Positions 44,403 to 53,324 of a DNA stretch of 64,000 nt are shown piece after piece. The first letter of the stretch is position 1, and every line of letters begins with the position of its first letter. A program made the translations under genes and the position numbers. Source of the stretch: JAIBDK01 sp965261915 (GTDB lineage Bacteria > Pseudomonadota > Gammaproteobacteria > Arenicellales > Poriferihabitantaceae). Where the stretch lies: positions 2,976,001 through 3,040,000 of the forward strand of contig CBDHDW010000013.1 in assembly GCA_965261915.1 (NCBI GenBank), in the 5' to 3' direction. The notes under the pieces are model-generated. The model was not told the origin of the DNA and made no database searches. It saw only the letters and a program-made list of their open reading frames with translations.

Positions 44403-44471
44403 TAATCTTAATGAATCACATCGGGATTCCTCAGGCAAGAGAATTATTCCTTAGGGTACCTGGGCAGTTAC

Positions 44472-45340
44472 AAATAATCTCGATAATTCCGCCTAAAGAT
44501 TCTAACGAACTAGCAAAATCCACAATCAAAATGACCAGCAATTCCAACCCTTTGTAGTTGTTGATATTTGATATCTGGATGCACTTGGAGCGGTGATTTG
44601 GCTTTCTACCGCACCATTCAAAATTAACGCCGCCTATCTTTTCAATGGGTTTGATTGATGATTCTGGCATAGGCTTGTTGGTGAGCAATAATATGTCAGC
44701 AGGATTTACGCCTCGGGAAAGTGGTTTCTCGATATTCGCTCTAACGGCTTGGGTTTCTTCTGATTGCGAGTGAAAGTAACTACTTTGACTTCTTTGCCGA
44801 CCGGGGACTGTTCGGACGGGATCAGTTCTTCCAGGTATTTAGTAATATTGATTGTGTTTCTGCAGTTGCGGCGCAGCACTTTTTTTGCGAACCCATCTGC
44901 CCAGGCAGGTAGCTTGTTCCAACGACCAAATATATCCTGGTTTTCATCGTAGAAAATCAAGAATCCGCTGTCTTTGTTGCTTAGCATTAACTCGTAATTT
45001 CAAACCAGTCTGGCTTAAAATTCTGTGCTTCATCAACAATGATGGAGTCGAATCTGGGCAGTTGAAAAGGGTCAAGATCCAATAGTTTCAGCGGAATATC
45101 CTCTTGCCAAAATGCTTTGTTTTGTTCTCTTCCCACGAGTCCGAATCCTGATCATCGATCAACCTTCCGGCAAAGCTGTGAAAGGTGGTGGTATTGATAG
45201 GCAGTTCTCGTTCGATACCGCTGCGAAATTTGTGCAATTTCAAGCGTTCCAATAAATCAGGATTAGCTGGATAAATTGTTAGCTGATCTGGAAAGACGGT
45301 TTGCCGTAATAGCGATTTCAAATCATTCTGATTAATCCTG
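44472..45340 (-). pseudogene. UvrD-like SF1 helicase, multiply frameshifted and cut by IS66
   Basis: Pieces in order on the minus strand: PINTTTFHSFAGRLIDD; then in another frame LPRFDSIIVDEAQNFKPDW (motif II, DEAQ); then FLIFYDENQDIFGRW and RRNCRNTINITKYL; then SNINNYKGLELLVILIVDF (motif V), which runs into the IS66 end. At least three frame changes are needed. The order fits the ATP-binding half and the C-terminal half of a UvrD-type helicase such as those with a NERD domain. Its Walker A part is not found. Confidence 0.7.
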
Positions 45341-45604
45341 AATCAGTGGGCGAAAGCCTGATAGGACTTTAAGCTAACTGCGGCTAAGCGCTCCTGGGCT
45401 GTGCAGGGCGGGGAATATTACTCATTATCCCTGTATTTTTCCCGTTAACTGGGAAATTACAGACGCTTTTGCCATTGACTTCCCACACCGCCATAATTCG
45501 CTATAGAAAAAGCGTGTACACGAAATGGGGATAGTTCTGGTGATCCTGGAACTATGCCTTTTTTCATAGCGGAATTTCACCTATAATCCGCGCCTCGCTA
45601 CATT
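45341..45604 (+). promoter_or_regulatory. Intergenic stretch with tRNA promoter
   Basis: No gene is seen. TATAAT at 45582-45587, 17 bp before the tRNA, is a perfect -10 box. The -35 box is a weak T-rich match at about 45560. The transition from island to core sequence lies in this stretch. Confidence 0.5.
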
Positions 45605-45681
45605 GCGCCCGTAGCTCAGTTGGATAGAGTGCCTGGCTACGAACCAGGAGGTCGGAGGTTCGAATCCTTCCGGGCGCGCCA
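45605..45681 (+). tRNA. tRNA-Arg (anticodon ACG)
   Basis: The acceptor stem GCGCCCG / CGGGCGC, D-arm GCTCAGTTGGATAGAGT, anticodon arm CCTGG-CTACGAA-CCAGG and T-arm GGAGG-TTCGAAT-CCTTC form a full cloverleaf. The CCA end is encoded (45679-45681). A34 would be edited to inosine to read CGU, CGC and CGA. Confidence 0.97.
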
Positions 45682-45822
45682 TGTTTTTCAGGGTTCATAC
45701 CGGACAGACAGATAACGTTTTGTTTTCCTCTCCGATAAAGGTTGCTAACCCTACGCTGGGTTCCCAACCGCGGGTGTAGGAAACCCAGGATAAATGGCCA
45801 ACGGTACTGGTGGGAAAATAAA

Positions 45823-45966
45823 TTAAACCTCCTCACATCGAGCCAAATCTGTTTCGTCCCATTCTTTCGATAAAACCGTCAGAATGGAAACGAAAGACCG
45901 TGCCTCTTCAGTATCCAGGTTGGCAGTATCTGGCGATTGCAATAAATGCCTGAGATTGCTGCTCAT
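45823..45966 (-). CDS. Possible small protein (47 residues)
   Basis: ATG 45966 to TAA 45823 codes an acidic, helix-prone peptide (MSSNLRHLLQSPDTANLDTE, ending LARCEEV). The composition looks protein-like and the site is otherwise empty, but no strong ribosome site precedes it and I do not know a family. The rest of 45682-46174 shows no other gene; an imperfect hairpin (CTGGGTTCCC / GGAAACCCAG) at about 45757-45789 may end the tRNA transcript. Confidence 0.3.
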   Translation of the reverse strand: MSSNLRHLLQSPDTANLDTEEARSFVSILTVLSKEWDETDLARCEEV

Positions 45967-46174
45967 TTTATAATATCCGGGATAGGTGGAATTTTGTCAT
46001 TGACTTGTGCCAAGGGTTTTAATCGGTTTCCAAATATTTTGAATATGTTGTCGATTGTTTTGAATCGGCTACGGTCTTTCAGTTAAACTTCAGACTTTAT
46101 TTACGCTCGATCGAAAAATTGCTTTTTGCAGCAGGTCGTGTTCGGAAAAACCCAATATGGAATCAATTATTGAT

Positions 46175-46513
46175 ATGAAGTTAATTACTGCAATAATAAA
46201 GCCTTTCAAGCTGGACGAGGTCAGAGATGCTTTATCCGAGGTCGGTGTGCAAGGGATGACCGTTACCGAAGTGAAGGGCTTTGGCCGTCAAAAAGGGCAT
46301 ACAGAACTGTATCGTGGTGCAGAATACGTGGTTGATTTTGTCCCCAAGGTTAAGCTTGAGGTGGCTGTGGAGAGTGCACGACTGGATGAGGTTACCGATG
46401 CGATCGTGCAGGCATCGCAAACCGGCAAGCTGGGTGATGGGAAAATCTTCGTATACGATCTCGAGCGTGCTGTTCGTATCAGAACAGCGGAGTTAGATGA
46501 AGATGCACTATAA
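46175..46513 (+). CDS. glnB: Nitrogen regulatory protein PII
   Basis: The 112-residue trimeric sensor binds ATP/ADP and 2-oxoglutarate and is uridylylated at Tyr51 (RGAEYVVDF, T-loop). Residues K90, R101 and R103 for nucleotide binding are present. RTAE replaces the usual RTGE near the end. The start MKLITAIIKPFKLDEVR at 46175 is the standard one; an in-frame ATG six codons upstream is unlikely. It stands alone, which fits GlnB rather than an amtB-linked GlnK, though the two cannot be separated with certainty. It should regulate the NtrB and GlnA encoded at the right end of the window. Confidence 0.93.
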   Translation: MKLITAIIKPFKLDEVRDALSEVGVQGMTVTEVKGFGRQKGHTELYRGAEYVVDFVPKVKLEVAVESARLDEVTDAIVQASQTGKLGDGKIFVYDLERAVRIRTAELDEDAL

Positions 46514-46566
46514 AGGCAATATGTAGCAGAATTATTGAATGGGTTGTTGAATAAAAGGGGAAAGTA

Positions 46567-47505
46567 ATGTTGTTTAAAAAACGCCTGATTGTGTTTTTTC
46601 TAATTTTTGTCTGCTTCGGTAAAGTATGGGCCGCGACATATGAAGAAGGATATGCGGCTTATTCTAAACAGGATTATGCTCAGGCCATTGAACTTTGGTC
46701 GTCGGATGAGCTTGGCTCGGATGCCCGAGCCCAGTTCAGTCTGGGTCGGTTGTACATGCAAGGAATCGGCGGAAAGACAGATCAGATCAAAGCAGTTGAG
46801 TATTATCGAAAATCTGCGCATCTTGGGCACCTGTCAGCGCAGTTCAATTTGGGCTTAGCCTGGTTTAAAGGTACAGCCGTTGGTAAAAATATTGATACAG
46901 CGATATATTGGTGGCAGCTTGCTGCCGAAGCGGGCCACGATGGAGCGCAATACAACATTGGTGCTTTGCTTTGGCAGGGGCAACGGGTGGAGCAGGATCA
47001 GGCAACGGCAATGGAATGGTTTCGAAAAGCCTCAAAGAATAAAAACACACAGGCCAAACGATTTCTAGGGTCATTGTTCTCGCCAATGCAATCAGAGCTC
47101 AAGGACAACCTTAAATATTACCGCGCAAAAAACGCTGCGAGAACCCTTTCCGTAGTAGAGGAACTGGGCTTGTATAAATTAGCTCAGCAAGCGTATGCGA
47201 AACAGGATTATCAACAGGCGTTCAAATACTGGCTGCCGCTCGCTAGCGATGGCCACCCGGATTCCCAATTTCAGGTTGCGATGATGTATGAAAATGGTCA
47301 GGGCACAGATGAAAACTTTGATAAAGCGATTTCATTATACGCAAAGGCAGCGAATGCGAGCCAATCTGATGCGCAATTCCGAATTGGTTTGTATCACATC
47401 GATGAATCCCCAGAGCCAAATAAAACATTGGGGTTATATTGGATTCAATCCGCGGCGGACAATGACAATCAGCAAGCGCAGGCGTATCTGGAAAACAACG
47501 GTTAG
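46567..47505 (+). CDS. Secreted Sel1/TPR-like repeat protein
   Basis: The protein has 312 residues with a signal peptide (MLFKKRLIVFFLIFVCFGKVWA). Sel1 units follow (AQFSLGRLYMQGIGGKTDQI, AQFNLGLAWFKGTAVGKNID, AQYNIGALLWQGQRVEQDQA) and, after a spacer, two more (SQFQVAMMYENGQGTDENFD, AQFRIGLYHIDESPEPNKTL). Unlike the protein at 17204 the units are diverged, so this is an old core gene. It is likely a periplasmic scaffold. Confidence 0.85.
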   Translation: MLFKKRLIVFFLIFVCFGKVWAATYEEGYAAYSKQDYAQAIELWSSDELGSDARAQFSLGRLYMQGIGGKTDQIKAVEYYRKSAHLGHLSAQFNLGLAWFKGTAVGKNIDTAIYWWQLAAEAGHDGAQYNIGALLWQGQRVEQDQATAMEWFRKASKNKNTQAKRFLGSLFSPMQSELKDNLKYYRAKNAARTLSVVEELGLYKLAQQAYAKQDYQQAFKYWLPLASDGHPDSQFQVAMMYENGQGTDENFDKAISLYAKAANASQSDAQFRIGLYHIDESPEPNKTLGLYWIQSAADNDNQQAQAYLENNG

Positions 47506-47512
47506 TTGTTTT

Positions 47513-48160
47513 TTAATGCAAACCGTAACGTTCCCGATATTGTGATATCGCTCTGCTATGTTGCGTAAATTCACTGGATTCCGCAATATATCGTATTAAA
47601 TCTTCAAGTTTGATTATCGACAGAACGGGAACGCCATACTGACCTTCGACCTTGTTGACTGCCGATGTGGTTTCACCATCTGCAACCTCCTGCCTGTCCA
47701 GTGCAATGACTATGGCGTGTAATTTGGCACCAGCCGCCTCGATGATTTGTGCTGACGCATGAACAGAAGTGCCCGCGGTGATGACATCATCAATGACCAC
47801 GACGTTTTCTGATAATTTTGCACCAACGATGTTGCCGCCTTCGCCATGGTCTTTAGCTTCTTTACGATTAAACGCGTATGCGATTGTGGCTTGCTTTTTC
47901 TCAGAAAGCTGGATCGCGGTTCCCGCAGCCAGCGGGATGCCTTTGTAGGCGGGTCCGTAGAGCATATATTTACCATCCAGATTTTCCGCAATCAATTGCG
48001 CATAACTCTCGCATAATCCGCCTAAAAGATAACCATTATTGAAATTTCCGGCATTAAAAAAATAGGGGCTGACTCTACCTGACTTAAGTTTGAATTCACC
48101 AAACTGTAATATATTGTTCTCTATGCAAAGCTTAAGAAATGTCAATTGATAGTTGCTCAT
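47513..48160 (-). CDS. pyrE: Orotate phosphoribosyltransferase
   Basis: PyrE makes OMP from orotate and PRPP in pyrimidine synthesis. The protein has 215 residues. The PRPP motif VVVIDDVITAGTSVHAS is clear, as are GPAYKGIPLA and the flexible-loop AFNRKEAKDHGEGG with its catalytic Lys. The end GLH follows the usual length. It converges on the Sel1 gene, with their stops 7 bp apart. Confidence 0.95.
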   Translation of the reverse strand: MSNYQLTFLKLCIENNILQFGEFKLKSGRVSPYFFNAGNFNNGYLLGGLCESYAQLIAENLDGKYMLYGPAYKGIPLAAGTAIQLSEKKQATIAYAFNRKEAKDHGEGGNIVGAKLSENVVVIDDVITAGTSVHASAQIIEAAGAKLHAIVIALDRQEVADGETTSAVNKVEGQYGVPVLSIIKLEDLIRYIAESSEFTQHSRAISQYRERYGLH

Positions 48161-48266
48161 TATTTCAGTTTATCTGGTATAAGGAGTGAAAATTCATTCT
48201 GATTATAAGATGTTCCAGATGTTTCAGGTTTGAAGAAATCACAGAAATCATTCTTATATTCCATTT

Positions 48267-49829
48267 ATGATTAATAATTCGAAAATCGACGATGCAACGA
48301 CGCTGGATAGTGCAAACTGGAAAGCGATTCTGGGCGCATTCTGCCATCCCCGCGTGATTACCATGTTGTTTTATGGTTTTTCCGCCGGTATTCCAATATT
48401 GCTCATTTTTTCATCTTTATCCTTGTGGCTGCGTGAAGCAGGAGTTGAGCGATCAGTAGTAACTTACTTTAGCTGGGCAGCATTGGGTTATTCGTTCAAA
48501 TTTGCCTGGGCACCGTTGGTAGACAGTATGCCGTTGCCGATTTTGCATCGACTTTTGGGGAGAAGGCGGTCATGGATTTTGCTGTCACAATTAATGATCA
48601 TGTTGTCAATTGTGTTTATGGCTTCTTCAGATCCCGCCACCAGTGGATTGTCGTTTTTGGCGATTTCGGCGGTTCTATTAGGTTTCTCATCGGCAACACA
48701 GGATATCGTTATTGATGCATACCGAATCGAATCTGCGAACGTAAAACTTCAGGCGATGATGTCTTCATCGTATATCGCGGGTTATCGTATCGGTATGGTC
48801 GTTGCGGGGGCAGGGGCGCTATATCTGGCTCAGGCGATGGGATCCGGTGCAGAATTTTATTCTTATGATGCCTGGAAAAATACCTACTACATCATGGCAT
48901 TGACGATGGTCGTTGGTATTGTAACTACATTGCTTATCAGGGAACCTGAGGGCAAAAATTCAATTGAAATTTCCAGTGTTTCATCAAATCTGCAAATCCT
49001 GATTTTATTCTTCGTTTGCGTAACGGTTTTTATCCTCAGTTATTCTTTGTCTTCGGGGCAGGCTGAGAATTTGAAATTGCAGTTAAGCAGTCTGCTGGGG
49101 AATAAAGCACTAACCGCGGTTTTGGTTGAATTTTTCAGACTGGTTCTGGGTGTTATCGTGAGTTATGTCGCAGCACGCGTCATGATCGGTGCCAATCTGG
49201 TTTCAAAAACAGTGGTTACGCAACTTTATTTTGATCCTGTAAAAGATTTTTTTGGCCGTTACGGATTGGCTTTTTCTATATTGCTGCTTTGCCTTATTGG
49301 CTGCTACCGCATTGCAGATATCGTTCTGGGGGTTATATCAAATGTTTTTTACCTGGATATGGGCTATACAAAGATCGATATCGCCAACGGATCGAAGATA
49401 TTTGGGCTTTGGATGTCGATAATCGGTGGCTTCGCCGGAGGTCTGATTGCGATGCGAGTGGGGGTTGTCCGGGTATTGCTGTTGGGAGCCGTACTGGCTG
49501 CGGTAACGAATTTGATGTTTATTGCATTGGCGAATCAGGGTTATTCGCTTGTCTTGTTTTATAGCGTAATCGGTATCGACAGTTTTAGTGGGGGCATCGC
49601 CAGTGCCGCATTTGTCGCATTTTTGTCGGCGTTAACCAACATTCGATTTTCTGCGATGCAATACGCGATATTTACTTCTCTAATGACACTAATTCCCAAG
49701 GTGCTTGGAGGATACTCGGGAGGTATGGTGGATACGGTGGGATACAGTCAGTTTTTTACGATAACGGCAATTATGGGAATCCCGGTAATTATTCTGATTT
49801 TGTTGGTTACGCGAAAACTTAAACTCTAA
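48267..49829 (+). CDS. ampG: AmpG-type muropeptide permease (MFS)
   Basis: The protein has 520 residues and about 14 membrane segments. The signatures FYGFSAGIPILLIFSSLSLW, FSWAALGYSFKFAWAPLVD and SATQDIVIDAYRIES are those of AmpG (GlcNAc-anhydroMurNAc-peptide import for wall recycling). A cytosolic or loop insertion of about 100 residues lies in the middle (LSSGQAENLKLQLSSLLGNK), which some AmpG-like proteins have. It is divergent from pyrE. Confidence 0.85.
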   Translation: MINNSKIDDATTLDSANWKAILGAFCHPRVITMLFYGFSAGIPILLIFSSLSLWLREAGVERSVVTYFSWAALGYSFKFAWAPLVDSMPLPILHRLLGRRRSWILLSQLMIMLSIVFMASSDPATSGLSFLAISAVLLGFSSATQDIVIDAYRIESANVKLQAMMSSSYIAGYRIGMVVAGAGALYLAQAMGSGAEFYSYDAWKNTYYIMALTMVVGIVTTLLIREPEGKNSIEISSVSSNLQILILFFVCVTVFILSYSLSSGQAENLKLQLSSLLGNKALTAVLVEFFRLVLGVIVSYVAARVMIGANLVSKTVVTQLYFDPVKDFFGRYGLAFSILLLCLIGCYRIADIVLGVISNVFYLDMGYTKIDIANGSKIFGLWMSIIGGFAGGLIAMRVGVVRVLLLGAVLAAVTNLMFIALANQGYSLVLFYSVIGIDSFSGGIASAAFVAFLSALTNIRFSAMQYAIFTSLMTLIPKVLGGYSGGMVDTVGYSQFFTITAIMGIPVIILILLVTRKLKL

Positions 49830-49848
49830 TTTGCGTCGTTGGCGTTAA

Positions 49849-50421
49849 CTAGAAAAACAACTGATGTCCAATATCGTTTAGGGGGTGAACGATAATGCGC
49901 AGCGCAATATTCAATGTCAGCAACGCAAGGATTGGTGATAAATCAATTCCCGACATGAGCGGCAGAATTCGTCTAAACGGGCGCAGTACGGGTTCACATA
50001 ATCCGCTAACAATACCGATTGCAGGGTGATTTGTCCGGGGTGCAACCCAGCTGAGAATGGCACTAATCAATATACATGAAATGAACGTCCAGATCACAAT
50101 ATTACATATCTCTCCCAGCGCAAGTATCGCGGCTCCTGCAACATTAACTGCAATACCCGACACCATCAGTAATAATGAAATTTTGGCCAGACCGACGGCA
50201 AAAACAAGAAGTACTGGCGCAAGATCGTAACCATATAGACCTGGCATGAATCTGCGCAGAATTTTAAGCGGTGGCTTGGTGATTGATACAATCATTTGTG
50301 AAATCGGGTTGCTGAAGTCCACTCGACAAATCTGAAACAGAAATCGGAGTATGACCGCAATCAAATACAATCCAACAACGGTTTCGATTGTGAAGCTCAG
50401 GGCGTTTTGAATATAAGGCAT
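49849..50421 (-). CDS. yggT: YggT-family membrane protein
   Basis: The protein has 190 residues with two copies of the YGGT domain (LRFLFQICRVDFSNPISQMI, then LSWVAPRTNHPAIGIVSGLC), each with two membrane helices and an N-P-I or P-A-I motif. FRRILPLMSGIDLSPILALL is the conserved end. It lies immediately after proC (stop and start abut), in the usual yggS-proC-yggT order. Function: poorly known; linked to osmotic and cell-division functions in some bacteria. Confidence 0.92.
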   Translation of the reverse strand: MPYIQNALSFTIETVVGLYLIAVILRFLFQICRVDFSNPISQMIVSITKPPLKILRRFMPGLYGYDLAPVLLVFAVGLAKISLLLMVSGIAVNVAGAAILALGEICNIVIWTFISCILISAILSWVAPRTNHPAIGIVSGLCEPVLRPFRRILPLMSGIDLSPILALLTLNIALRIIVHPLNDIGHQLFF

Positions 50422-51246
50422 CTAGGATTCTCCAAGGGATTTTGCGAGTTCGTCTGAACGTGCGATTGCAGCCTTTATGCCATGTTCGATCGCTGATTCC
50501 AGGCCATTGTCTACCATTGTATTTATCGCGGCTTCGGTTGTTCCGTTAGGTGAGGTGACGCGGTGTCGCAGCTCTTCGGGACCGACATCCGATTGCTCGG
50601 CCAGTTTTGCAGCGCCCAGCGCTGTTTGCACTACCAGTGTTCGAGCGGCATCGGCAGATAGACCCTGCTGCATCGCAACGCTGTACATCACTTCCATGAG
50701 TTTAAAAAAGTAGGCTGGACCGCTGCCGGAAATCCCGGTCACGGTGTCTATATCGGATTCGCTGTCAACCCAAACGGTAGCCCCGACAGACTGCATGATA
50801 TTTTCGGCGAGGCTTTTTTGCTGTTCGTCAACCGGTGAATTGGCAAACAACCCCGATACTCCACTGTTGATAAGGGCAGGGGTGTTGGGCATCACCCGAA
50901 TGATGGAAAGATTTGCTGATGCCCAACGGATAATATCTTTTATAAGAATTCCGGCCGCAATTGAAATGACAAGTGGTTGGTATTGAGCAAACTGTGAAGC
51001 AATCCCTTGCACTGCCTGTTGCATGATTTGCGGTTTCACAGACAATATCACTATATCGCAATTTACAACACAGGCTTCATTGTCTTGAGTGGTTTCAAGA
51101 TCGGGAAACCTGCTGTACCAGTCCAGTTGTTTTGTGGAAGGGTCTGAAATCATGATCTGGTCTTGCGGATGTCCAGCATTAACCAGGCCGCCGGCAATAC
51201 TTTTCGCCATATTGCCGCCACCAATAAATCCAATTCTGCTAGTCAT
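50422..51246 (-). CDS. proC: Pyrroline-5-carboxylate reductase
   Basis: ProC catalyses the last step of proline synthesis. The protein has 274 residues. RIGFIGGGNMAKSIAGGLV is the NAD(P)-binding start, VILSVKPQIM and RVMPNTPALI follow, and the C-terminal signature SGSGPAYFFKLMEVM with RHRVTSPNGTTEAAI completes it. It lies 33 bp after yggS. Confidence 0.95.
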   Translation of the reverse strand: MTSRIGFIGGGNMAKSIAGGLVNAGHPQDQIMISDPSTKQLDWYSRFPDLETTQDNEACVVNCDIVILSVKPQIMQQAVQGIASQFAQYQPLVISIAAGILIKDIIRWASANLSIIRVMPNTPALINSGVSGLFANSPVDEQQKSLAENIMQSVGATVWVDSESDIDTVTGISGSGPAYFFKLMEVMYSVAMQQGLSADAARTLVVQTALGAAKLAEQSDVGPEELRHRVTSPNGTTEAAINTMVDNGLESAIEHGIKAAIARSDELAKSLGES

Positions 51247-51279
51247 CGATATTCACTATTCGAGTTAGTTGCGGTTGTT

Positions 51280-52011
51280 TCAGTTTGCTCTGGGACCAAA
51301 TATTGCGGTACCAATTCTTACCTGAGTAGCCCCTGCTGCGATGGCCGCCCGGAGGTCGTCGCTCATGCCCATGGAGAGCTGATCAACCTGATATCCTTGC
51401 GATACTAATTTTTCAAGCAGCGAGCGGCATTGTCGAAATACCGCAAATTGCGCTTTAAAATCGGCTTCGGATCTGGGAATAATCATCAATCCTCTCAGTT
51501 TGAGATTTGGCAGTTCGTCAATAATACCAGCGAGTGAGTCCAGGCTGTCGGCTGAAATACCAGATTTGCTTGCCTCTTGCTGCAGATTTATCTGGATATG
51601 GACATTGAGCGCGGGTAAGTGTTCGCGATATTGATTGAGTTTTCTCGCAACTTTTTCACTTTCGACGGTATGCACCCAATCAAAGTTTGCGGCGATATCT
51701 TTGCACTTTCTGCTTTGAATATGGCCGATAAAATGCCATATCGGAGTAATGAAGCCTTTGGGTGAAGCACAGGATTCAGGCGATAGTGTGGTTGCTTTAA
51801 CCTCGGCTATTTTTTCAATTCCTTCCTGAAGGTAGTTTTCCGCAAAGTCTTGTTGCCCCAGTTTTATCAACCCGGTAATTTTCCAGGCAGGATGCCGTTT
51901 ACTCACTGCGATTAGCGACACGTCTTCTCGACGACGCGCGCCATCTTCGCAAAACTGGTTAATATTATGGCTAACCTGGTTATATTGGTTAACTAAATCT
52001 TCCGGGGTCAT
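51280..52011 (-). CDS. yggS: PLP homeostasis protein (YggS/PROSC/PLPBP family)
   Basis: The 243-residue single-domain PLP-binding barrel carries the PLP lysine in VSLIAVSKRHPAWKI. WHFIGHIQSRKCKDIA, LRGLMIIPRSE and LSMGMSDDLRAAIAAGATQV are family motifs. It buffers PLP and has no catalytic role. It is the first gene of the yggS-proC-yggT group. Confidence 0.95.
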   Translation of the reverse strand: MTPEDLVNQYNQVSHNINQFCEDGARRREDVSLIAVSKRHPAWKITGLIKLGQQDFAENYLQEGIEKIAEVKATTLSPESCASPKGFITPIWHFIGHIQSRKCKDIAANFDWVHTVESEKVARKLNQYREHLPALNVHIQINLQQEASKSGISADSLDSLAGIIDELPNLKLRGLMIIPRSEADFKAQFAVFRQCRSLLEKLVSQGYQVDQLSMGMSDDLRAAIAAGATQVRIGTAIFGPRAN

Positions 52012-52062
52012 GATGATGAATTTAAAATAAAGTATTGAATAATCATTAACTTTTATAAAAAA

Positions 52063-52090
52063 TTGAATGTATACTCATAACTTGTAATAT
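52063..52090 (+). promoter_or_regulatory. Candidate sigma-70 promoter of pilT
   Basis: TTGAAT (52063-52068), a 16-bp spacer and TAATAT (52085-52090) resemble -35 and -10 boxes. They would give a leader of about 140 nt before the TTG start of pilT. The 224-bp region between yggS and pilT holds no gene. Confidence 0.35.
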
Positions 52091-52235
52091 AAGCGGGCTA
52101 GCTGAATAAAATCGAGCGGTTGTTCTCGTATTGATTAATCTTTGGGTTTGAGTGAGATTTTATCAGAGCGGGAGCGCATTCTGCCTGAGTAATTTTATAG
52201 TAAAAAGAGACAAATACTGAAACGGGGAATTACCA

Positions 52236-53288
52236 TTGGATTTATCTGAACTTCTCACTTTTGCGGTCAAAAGCAACGCATCTGACCTTCATTTATCCTC
52301 GAGCATGCCGCCATTGATACGAATCGATGGTGAAATCAAGCGAATCAATATCGATCCATTGACATCAGAAGAAGTACGCGCAATGCTGTACGATATGATG
52401 AATGATTCGCAGCGTAAACGATTTGAAGAGTTTTTTGAAACGGATTTTTCGATCTCGCTGCCGAATGTTGCGCGATTCAGGGTCAACGCTTTTAATCAGC
52501 TGAAGGGCCCATCAGCGGTATTTCGTTCCATCCCGAGTGTTGTGGTGACGCTGGAAGAAATAAATGCTCCGAGCATATTTAATACGTTGGCAATGACGCA
52601 CAAGGGTTTGATTCTGGTTACTGGACCAACCGGTTCCGGCAAGTCCACAACATTGTGTGCCATGGTTGATCTGATCAACCAACAACGGCGTGCCCATATA
52701 TTAACCATTGAAGACCCGATCGAATTTGTTCACACCTCTAAAAACTGTGTAATCAACCAGCGTGAATTGAATGAGCATACCTTGAGTTTTGATGCTGCCC
52801 TGAAGTCCTCTTTGCGGGAAGACCCCGATGTTATTCTGGTCGGTGAGATGCGTGATCTGGAAACCATACGGTTAGCACTAACCGCCGCAGAAACCGGTCA
52901 CCTGGTTTTAGCGACGCTGCATACCACTTCTGCTGCGAAATCCATCGACAGAATTGTCGACGTATTTCCCGGAAATGAAAAAGGCATGATCCGATCGATG
53001 TTATCTGAGTCCCTTGAAGGCGTGATTTCACAAGCATTATTAAAAAAACCGGAGGGCGGTCGGGTAGCCGCCTGGGAAATCATGATTGGTACTCGGGCAA
53101 TACGAAACCTGATTCGGGAAAACAAGATCCCGCAAATGTATTCGGTAATACAAACAAGCCATGCGTTGGGAATGCAAACCATGGATCAATGCCTGCTGGA
53201 TTTGCTACGCCGTGGAATGATCACCATAGATACGGCAAGAGAGCGCGCTTTGGATAAAACAAAAATTGAAGCAATGATGAAAGATTGA
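52236..53288 (+). CDS. pilT: Type IV pilus retraction ATPase
   Basis: PilT is a hexameric ATPase that depolymerises pilin for twitching motility. The protein has 350 residues, read from a TTG start that matches the family N-terminus (MDLSELLTFAVKSNASDLHL). Walker A GPTGSGKST is near residues 130-138, the Asp box IEDPIEFVH, Walker B VILVGEMRDLETIRLAL, His box TGHLVLATLHT, and the retraction-specific motif AIRNLIRENK. pilU follows after 36 bp. Confidence 0.96.
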   Translation: MDLSELLTFAVKSNASDLHLSSSMPPLIRIDGEIKRINIDPLTSEEVRAMLYDMMNDSQRKRFEEFFETDFSISLPNVARFRVNAFNQLKGPSAVFRSIPSVVVTLEEINAPSIFNTLAMTHKGLILVTGPTGSGKSTTLCAMVDLINQQRRAHILTIEDPIEFVHTSKNCVINQRELNEHTLSFDAALKSSLREDPDVILVGEMRDLETIRLALTAAETGHLVLATLHTTSAAKSIDRIVDVFPGNEKGMIRSMLSESLEGVISQALLKKPEGGRVAAWEIMIGTRAIRNLIRENKIPQMYSVIQTSHALGMQTMDQCLLDLLRRGMITIDTARERALDKTKIEAMMKD

Positions 53289-53324
53289 TATTGAGCTGTC
53301 CAGTTTCACTGATAGCATGTAAAA

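Larger units (their letters stand above)
41908..44471 (-). mobile_element. IS66-family (ISBst12-like) element carrying an IS1595 insertion
   Basis: Ends GTAACTGCCCAGG (41908-41920) and CCTGGGCAGTTAC (44459-44471) enclose one TnpC gene and no TnpA or TnpB, as in the ISBst12 subgroup. IS1595 copy 3 sits in its left part. Without that copy and one target repeat the element would be about 1.5 kb. The flanks AAAAAAAG and AAATAATC are not duplicates, so the element marks a rearrangement: HsdS on one side, a helicase remnant on the other. Confidence 0.85.

Noticed and set aside
45605..45681. tRNA-Arg as attachment site of the island
   Set aside because: The island lies on the 5' side of the tRNA, no repeat of its 3' end is seen at the other side, and the only integrase is a fragment at 40459.
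45564..45836. Open frame on the minus strand across the tRNA (contains GRIRTSDLLVRSQALYPTELR)
   Set aside because: This peptide is the well-known false translation of a tRNA antisense strand, not a gene.
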